Shown piece by piece: positions 44,193-48,434 of a stretch of DNA of 48,434 nt. Both the position numbers and the translations under genes were made by a program. The first letter of the stretch is position 1. The number at the start of each line of letters is the position of its first letter. The stretch is from IMG/VR virus record IMGVR_UViG_3300022927_000034, positions 1 to 48,434 of that record. One strand, given 5' to 3'. The DNA is from a virus. The notes below the pieces were generated by a model. That model was given only the letters and a program-made list of their open reading frames with translations, was not told the DNA's origin and did no database searches.

Positions 44193-44528
44193 CATCAGCC
44201 ACTGATGCAGAGTGTTCTCTGTGTCCTATGAGGAGATTGCGGCAACGCATGGAACTTCCAAGAGTAGACTTGGAAACGGGACGGCAAAAAGGCATTTAAG
44301 TGTAAAAACTAAATGATCTAGGCTCTGTGAAAAAGAAACAACCTAGGAGTCACTGTGAGTTGGCTAATTACGGCTCACATACTTCCGTTGCATGAAGCTA
44401 GAGTAAGGGGTACCGGGCAACCGCCTCTGTTCTGTAAAGAAATCTCTTTTAATTAGAATGGACTAAACTCAGATGATGTCTGTTATTCTCCTAGCAATAG
44501 GAGAAGTATGGCTCACATCTAGATGATG
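44193..44528 (+). ncRNA. Candidate structured non-coding RNA
   Basis: No gene fits here, but the plus strand folds into successive perfect stems. They are CATCAG/CTGATG (44193-44207), CAGAG/CTCTG (44208-44221), TCCT/AGGA (44224-44234), TGCG-gcaa-CGCA (44238-44249) and TTCCAAG/CTTGGAA (44256-44275). Further on come CTAGG/CCTAG (44318-44346), TGTGAG/CTCACA (44354-44379), CTTC/GAAG (44382-44397), CGG-gcaa-CCG (44414-44423) and TTCTCCTA-gcaa-TAGGAGAA (44486-44505). The last sits inside AGATG/CATCT (44471-44520). Three GCAA loops are GNRA tetraloops only when read on the plus strand, which fixes the orientation. I do not recognise the RNA family. A relic group I intron, given the GIY-YIG gene just upstream, is possible, but I cannot find the conserved core. 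Confidence 0.55.
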
Positions 44529-44557
44529 CAATTAAAAACAAATAATAATTCAAGTTT

Positions 44558-44589
44558 AAAAAAGATTGTTTGAGCGAAGAGAAAACAAT
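44558..44589 (-). terminator. Rho-independent terminator of the gp26 operon
   Basis: On the minus strand ATTGTTT (44589-44583), an eleven-base loop, AAACAAT (44571-44565), then C and six T. It starts five bases after the acyltransferase stop. The stem is AT-rich, so strength is uncertain. A second palindrome, AGACTTAC/GTAAGTCT, overlaps the stop codon. Confidence 0.6.
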
Positions 44590-44593
44590 AGAC

Positions 44594-45280
44594 TTACGTA
44601 GTAAGTCTCCTAAGTAATCGATGATTGTGTGTATAACTTGAGTCTTCAGGAACTGAATCAAATACAACTGCACCAGCCCATAACTTGGAGTTTTTGTGTA
44701 TAGTTATTGGTCTCTCATGTCCCTCTGTTATAGTTACACTGAGTCCTATTCGAACATTATCCTCTACAACAACATCACCTGCTAGAGTTGATCTAGCACC
44801 TACAATAACATTCTTACCTATTTGACAACCATGTCCTATGTATGTGTACCAGTCAATGACTGAGTAATCACCTATCTTGCATAGATGACTGATGCCTGAA
44901 AAAGGCATTGCTATAATACCATGCCCTAGTTCTGTATTGTCTAACTGCTTACAGTCTGGATGCATGAGGTTAGTACACTTGATGCCATTGTCCTCTAACA
45001 TCTTAATGCGTGTCTTACGTAAGTTGTCACCTGAGTGTTCTGGATTATTAAGGTTTTCGTTACCAGTCCACCATGACGTTAGGAAAAAATCATGGTCTTC
45101 GACAAATGCTCTATCCTCTAATTTAGAGTCAGGACCTATTACAGGTATACCGCATACCTCTTCTGTATTACCGTAAAAATACCGGTCTAAGAGTCCAACT
45201 ACTTGACGTCCGGTGTCCTTACACACTAACAATATGTCGTGTAAATTGCTTCTATGTCCTACAAATACTATTGGTTTCAT
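44594..45280 (-). CDS. PglD/NeuD-like hexapeptide acyltransferase
   Basis: A 228-residue protein. Residues 1-65 form a small Rossmann-like domain (VFVGHRSN, VVGLLDRYFYG, GIPVIGP). Residues 115-210 show left-handed beta-helix hexapeptide repeats (IGHGCQIGKNVIVGARSTLAGDVVVEDNVRIG, split over several turns) with His150 in the place of the catalytic base. This architecture is that of PglD and NeuD, which acetylate amino-sugars on nucleotide carriers. It is the last gene of the gp26 operon, far from the enzyme operon that could make an amino-sugar. ATG start two bases after the gene before. It is metabolic cargo among baseplate genes. Confidence 0.8.
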   Translation of the reverse strand: MKPIVFVGHRSNLHDILLVCKDTGRQVVGLLDRYFYGNTEEVCGIPVIGPDSKLEDRAFVEDHDFFLTSWWTGNENLNNPEHSGDNLRKTRIKMLEDNGIKCTNLMHPDCKQLDNTELGHGIIAMPFSGISHLCKIGDYSVIDWYTYIGHGCQIGKNVIVGARSTLAGDVVVEDNVRIGLSVTITEGHERPITIHKNSKLWAGAVVFDSVPEDSSYTHNHRLLRRLTT

Positions 45281-45281
45281 A

Positions 45282-45500
45282 TTAAAAGAATGGTAGTTTA
45301 GATTTTTTAGTTGTTTCTAAGTTGTCTTTAATGATGTCGTTAATAATTTCACGCTCTTGTACACTAAGGTTATATGCTTCCTCATAGGTAAGCCCGCCTC
45401 TCATGTACCAGCACATTTTAAGTAGATCTTTTTTTATGGCTTTTGAATCTTTATCTAATGATTCTAGATATTCTACTATTTCTTGGTCTGTAAATGCCAA
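45282..45500 (-). CDS. Small protein following gp26 (72 residues)
   Basis: Start is TTG at 45500-45498 with an AAGG site four or so bases before it; no ATG is available until residue 29. The peptide is helical and charged, with MRGGLTYEEAYNLSVQERE and a C-terminal NLETTKKSKLPFF. Similar small proteins follow gp26 in marine T4-like phages and are sometimes named baseplate hub assembly factors. It is not similar by eye to T4 gp51 (249 residues). Role inferred from position. Confidence 0.7.
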   Translation of the reverse strand: MAFTDQEIVEYLESLDKDSKAIKKDLLKMCWYMRGGLTYEEAYNLSVQEREIINDIIKDNLETTKKSKLPFF

Positions 45501-45505
45501 AAGCC

Positions 45506-46333
45506 TTATTCGAAAAAAGCGGTATAGTCAAACTCAATAGGAACTTTATATTCCTTATTGCATTTGTCACAAGTTACCTGGTTGTCTGGCAACTTACCTT
45601 CTGCGTTTGTGTCGGCTATATACTTCTGTATTGAGTCCCAAACTTGCTTGGGTGCGTTGTCTAAGTACTCTCCAATGTGTCTAATATCGTTTACATCTTC
45701 TCCGTCGCTTGTGGTTATACTCTTAATGTTTGTTACTACAGATGCAAGATTCATACTAGAAACATCTTTGAAGATTTCCTTAAACTGTGCAAGTTTTTGC
45801 TCTTGTGACATATCACTATTATTAACTGTAGCAATCAGTCTCTGCTCTTGGTAGATGCGCATGCCTGCCTCATTACTTTCTTTATAGTTTTGCGGTCTTA
45901 GGTATACTTCTAAATCCGTAAGCATTAGAGGAGCGTGATAGTTGGGAGATTTAACTTGGTCTAACATTGTAGGCAAGTGTACTTCATAAGGACTCTCTTC
46001 TTCACATTCAGGGCATGTCGATCTAAAATCCATGTTTTCTCCATAACTTGCAATTCTAATTGCTATTAGGATAAAGTCAGTATCCATTGCCGGCATTCTC
46101 CAGGGATCCTTAATTTGTGGACAACAGCTCTTAATAACGTCTACTACACTCTGACCATTCATGAGTGCATCTGGAGTTTTTAGTGTTAACTCGTCTCTGG
46201 CGGTCATGGGGTATACAGCAACTTGATTATTTTCGTCTAACTCAAGTGTCCCTTCGGGCCAATAATTGCCACCACTGGGCAAATTAATATATAAAGCCGG
46301 CTGTCTAAAATATTTTGTTAATGGATTGGACAT
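45506..46333 (-). CDS. 26: gp26-like baseplate hub subunit
   Basis: A 275-residue protein; T4 gp26 has 208. The N-terminal LPSGGNYWPEGTLELDENNQVAVYPMTARDELTLKTPDALMNG (in several short motifs) is the hallmark of the T4-type baseplate protein family. Two CxxC pairs, Cys107/Cys110 (CPEC) and Cys255/Cys258 (CDKC), may bind one zinc ion. The second pair lies in the last 24 residues. gp26 takes part in hub assembly. ATG start with a GAGG ribosome site. Its promoter region is shared with the divergent long gene at 46379. Confidence 0.85.
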   Translation of the reverse strand: MSNPLTKYFRQPALYINLPSGGNYWPEGTLELDENNQVAVYPMTARDELTLKTPDALMNGQSVVDVIKSCCPQIKDPWRMPAMDTDFILIAIRIASYGENMDFRSTCPECEEESPYEVHLPTMLDQVKSPNYHAPLMLTDLEVYLRPQNYKESNEAGMRIYQEQRLIATVNNSDMSQEQKLAQFKEIFKDVSSMNLASVVTNIKSITTSDGEDVNDIRHIGEYLDNAPKQVWDSIQKYIADTNAEGKLPDNQVTCDKCNKEYKVPIEFDYTAFFE

Positions 46334-46346
46334 GCATTTTTTCCTC

Positions 46347-46367
46347 GATAAATATTACTATATTTAA
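46347..46367. promoter_or_regulatory. Divergent candidate late promoters between gp26 and the right-hand gene
   Basis: The 45-base gap holds GATAAATA on the plus strand (46347-46354), 24 bases before the ATG at 46379. It also holds ATTAAATA on the minus strand (46368-46361), about 28 bases before gp26. Both resemble the late box TATAAATA (seven and six or seven of eight bases). Paired late promoters here would co-express gp26 and the tail gene. Confidence 0.5.
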
Positions 46368-46378
46368 TGTGATAAACT

Positions 46379-48434
46379 ATGGATCCAGAAGTTCTTAGAC
46401 TACTACAACAACTAGCACAAGGTAGCAATGCCGCATCTATGGCTGCTGAACAGTTAGCAGTATCTTTAACTAACACCAACACTGCACTAACAGGGGCGGC
46501 GTCAACTGCCAATAAAACATCTAGCAGTTTAAGTAGCCTAACAGCAAAAGTAACCCCTTTAGGTGCCGCAATTAACGCAGTAGCACAGGCGGTAGCAGGT
46601 TATATAGGTGTTCAGGCACGATTAACACAGAGTGTTATACAGTTTCAGTCAGCAATCTACGACACAGAAAATGTTTTCAGTAACATGGCTCAAGGGATCG
46701 ACCGTGAGTTCAAGTATGTTGAAGACGCAATTAGCTCTACTGCTGGTCCTTTTGTACAGTTGGCCAAACAAATACCTGTTCTTAGCAGTATTATTGGCGT
46801 CACAGAGTCGGCTGCAAAGGCTGCCTTAGATGTAGTAAAAGAAGCCAATGCACAAAACATGAAAGTGTTAACTAGCTCGTTCAATGCTATGGGAAATCTT
46901 ACTGGAAGTTTCGGTGTGCTGACTCTAGAAGTTGAACAGTTTAGTGAAATGGCAACTAAGGCGGGTCTGACCAGCGATCAATTTAGTAGAATGCTATTAA
47001 CTAACTCTAAAAATCTAAGTGCTACATTTGGCGGAAGTTCAAGAGCCGCAAAGATTCTACAACAAGAGTTCAGTGCTTTAACTACGGAAGGAAACCAGAC
47101 TCGTGCCACTTTCGTTGCAATGGGCATGAGCAACGATGACATGGCTGAGGCTATGGCAGAGTATGCCAATAACCAAAGGATATTAGGTTTAAAACAGCAA
47201 TATGAGACAGGCGAGTTAAGCAAACGCACACTAGATTATCAGAGAAACCTAGCCGCTATTAGTGCGCTAACAGGTGAATCTGCTAAAGAACAACAGGCAG
47301 AACGTAAGCGACGTTTGGATCAAGCAAACTTTGCCGCTAAGATTGAGCAATTAACTGCCGAAGGCAGAGCTGACGAAGCCATGGCACTGCAAGAAGCAGT
47401 TGCCGCCGCCGCAAAATTTGGACCTGCATTTGAAAAAGTTGCTATAGAACAGGCTGTGTATGGCAGGGCTATGAGTGCAGAAGCCAACAAGACCATACTC
47501 ACTAACAGAGCATTGGGAGAAGCAACACAGGCTGCCATTGATGGCACTAACGGATTTACAGGCTCACAAGCAGAAGCACAAGCTCAAGCTCTACAAGTTT
47601 TCCAGGACAGAGAAGCTGAAATTAAGGCTGGCAGAGACGCTACAAGAGGTTTATCAATGCTTGCGGGTCTGACTGACAGTTCCTTTATTAATAGTGTTGG
47701 CGAAACGTTTGTAGTTACAAGGGATACCATTGCTAAGACTGGTACTATGGCAGACGAGTTTAATGCGGCTCTGGAAAAAACTACACTAACAGAAGAAGGA
47801 CGTACTGCTCAGATAGCAGAAGAGTCTGCTAGACAGCAACGTATGCGAGTAGAAACTGAAAAGAACTCTATGAGCCAGATAGATTCAACTCTCAGGATTG
47901 CTACAGCATTTTCAGACATTGCAGAAGAATTGCAGAAGAGTAGACAAAAACTTTCCAAAGAAATTACCGAGTTTACAAATAATTTAGTCATAGGCACAGG
48001 CAAACTGTTTACCCCAGAGAGTGTTAAATCGTTAGCTGAAGAATTTGAGACTGCTAGACTTAATGCTCAAGGACAACAAACGGCCGAACAACTACAAAAA
48101 CAAGGCGCAGAGTCACATGAACGACGAGATCTCGAAAAAGTACAAGCATTTAAGTCAACAACTAACGGAGATACAGGAGAATTTGCTACATCTCCGGTCG
48201 AGGGTTTTCAGCCAAACCTTCAATCGAATGCCAAAGGAGGCATCGCAGTTGGGCCTATTTCGGGATATAAAGCATTATTACATGGTATAGAAGCAGTTGT
48301 ACCACTACCTGACGGTAAGAACATTCCTGTAGAACTTATGACAGATTCATTTGAAGAAAAACTTAGTGCAATGATATCAAGTTTAGCAAAAACTGACAGC
48401 TCTACAGACGACAGAATACCACAATTACTCAGTA
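46379..48434 (+). CDS. Tape-measure-like tail protein (3' end outside window)
   Basis: An unbroken frame of 685 codons from ATG at 46379 to the right edge with no stop, so the C-terminus is missing. It is almost wholly alpha-helical, rich in Ala, Gln, Glu and Thr, with long stretches fit for coiled coils, and hydrophobic Ala-rich helices near residues 55-80. Near residues 617-645 it has AKGGIAVGPISGYKALLHG followed by EAVVPLPDG, a pattern found near the end of many tail tape-measure proteins. It is divergent from gp26, a hub gene, which suits a tail-tube or hub-associated role. No ribosome site is obvious. It could instead be another large hub-associated protein. Confidence 0.72.
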   Translation, partial: MDPEVLRLLQQLAQGSNAASMAAEQLAVSLTNTNTALTGAASTANKTSSSLSSLTAKVTPLGAAINAVAQAVAGYIGVQARLTQSVIQFQSAIYDTENVFSNMAQGIDREFKYVEDAISSTAGPFVQLAKQIPVLSSIIGVTESAAKAALDVVKEANAQNMKVLTSSFNAMGNLTGSFGVLTLEVEQFSEMATKAGLTSDQFSRMLLTNSKNLSATFGGSSRAAKILQQEFSALTTEGNQTRATFVAMGMSNDDMAEAMAEYANNQRILGLKQQYETGELSKRTLDYQRNLAAISALTGESAKEQQAERKRRLDQANFAAKIEQLTAEGRADEAMALQEAVAAAAKFGPAFEKVAIEQAVYGRAMSAEANKTILTNRALGEATQAAIDGTNGFTGSQAEAQAQALQVFQDREAEIKAGRDATRGLSMLAGLTDSSFINSVGETFVVTRDTIAKTGTMADEFNAALEKTTLTEEGRTAQIAEESARQQRMRVETEKNSMSQIDSTLRIATAFSDIAEELQKSRQKLSKEITEFTNNLVIGTGKLFTPESVKSLAEEFETARLNAQGQQTAEQLQKQGAESHERRDLEKVQAFKSTTNGDTGEFATSPVEGFQPNLQSNAKGGIAVGPISGYKALLHGIEAVVPLPDGKNIPVELMTDSFEEKLSAMISSLAKTDSSTDDRIPQLLS

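Noticed and set aside
44202-44221. CTGATG followed by a short stem, recalling a hammerhead ribozyme core
   Set aside because: The conserved CUGANGA is broken (CTGATGC), and no GAAA partner with the right flanking stems is found.
44190-44555. Group I or group II intron
   Set aside because: No convincing P7 or domain V core was found and no gene is split around the region; kept only as a possibility for the structured RNA.
1-48434. CRISPR array, insertion sequence, integrase or attachment site
   Set aside because: No regularly spaced identical repeats, transposase motifs or integrase motifs were seen on either strand.

Overview
The window is part of the genome of a T4-like marine myovirus, of the cyanophage or pelagiphage type. 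It carries recognisable T4-type genes for a late sigma factor (gp55), recombination nuclease subunits (gp46, gp47) and baseplate or tail-cap proteins (gp48, gp53, gp5, gp25, gp6, gp26). The DNA is AT-rich, genes are packed with 1-50 base overlaps or gaps of a few bases, and several starts are GTG or TTG. The exact host cannot be read from the sequence. All functions below come from recognising motifs and family patterns by eye; no database search was run.

Layout. (1) 1-9174, minus strand: an eleven-gene operon. It starts at a near-consensus sigma-70-type promoter (9181-9209) and runs off the left edge. In transcription order it holds a small unknown protein, two DxD-type glycosyltransferase-like proteins, an unknown protein, a third glycosyltransferase-like protein, a class III PLP aminotransferase, an unknown GTG-start protein, an amidinotransferase and three radical SAM proteins. 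(2) 9212-39826, minus strand: the virion module. It runs gp48, gp53, putative hub, gp5, unknown, gp25, gp6, a 3651-residue giant protein, a 1014-residue structural protein, further tail or fibre proteins and two small paralogues, and ends at a terminator hairpin (9211-9238). ATAAATA-type late promoters lie at 39882, 32792 and 12846. (3) 39875-43662, plus strand: gp55, gp47 and gp46, each behind a sigma-70-like promoter. (4) 43680-44555, plus strand: a GIY-YIG-type endonuclease followed by about 340 bases that fold into a chain of hairpins, three with GCAA loops. (5) 44558-46333, minus strand: gp26, a small companion and a PglD/NeuD-like acyltransferase. (6) 46379 to the right edge, plus strand: a long tail or tape-measure-like gene.

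How the parts fit. The gp55 made here should direct host RNA polymerase to the ATAAATA promoters that drive the baseplate genes. The gp48 late promoter lies inside the spacer of the gp55 sigma-70 promoter on the opposite strand, a possible early/late switch. The enzyme operon combines radical SAM, aminotransferase, amidinotransferase and glycosyltransferase genes; the PglD-like gene lies elsewhere. Together they could make and attach an amino- or guanidino-modified sugar or cyclitol. That is an inference from family logic, and it is the best candidate here for an undescribed system.
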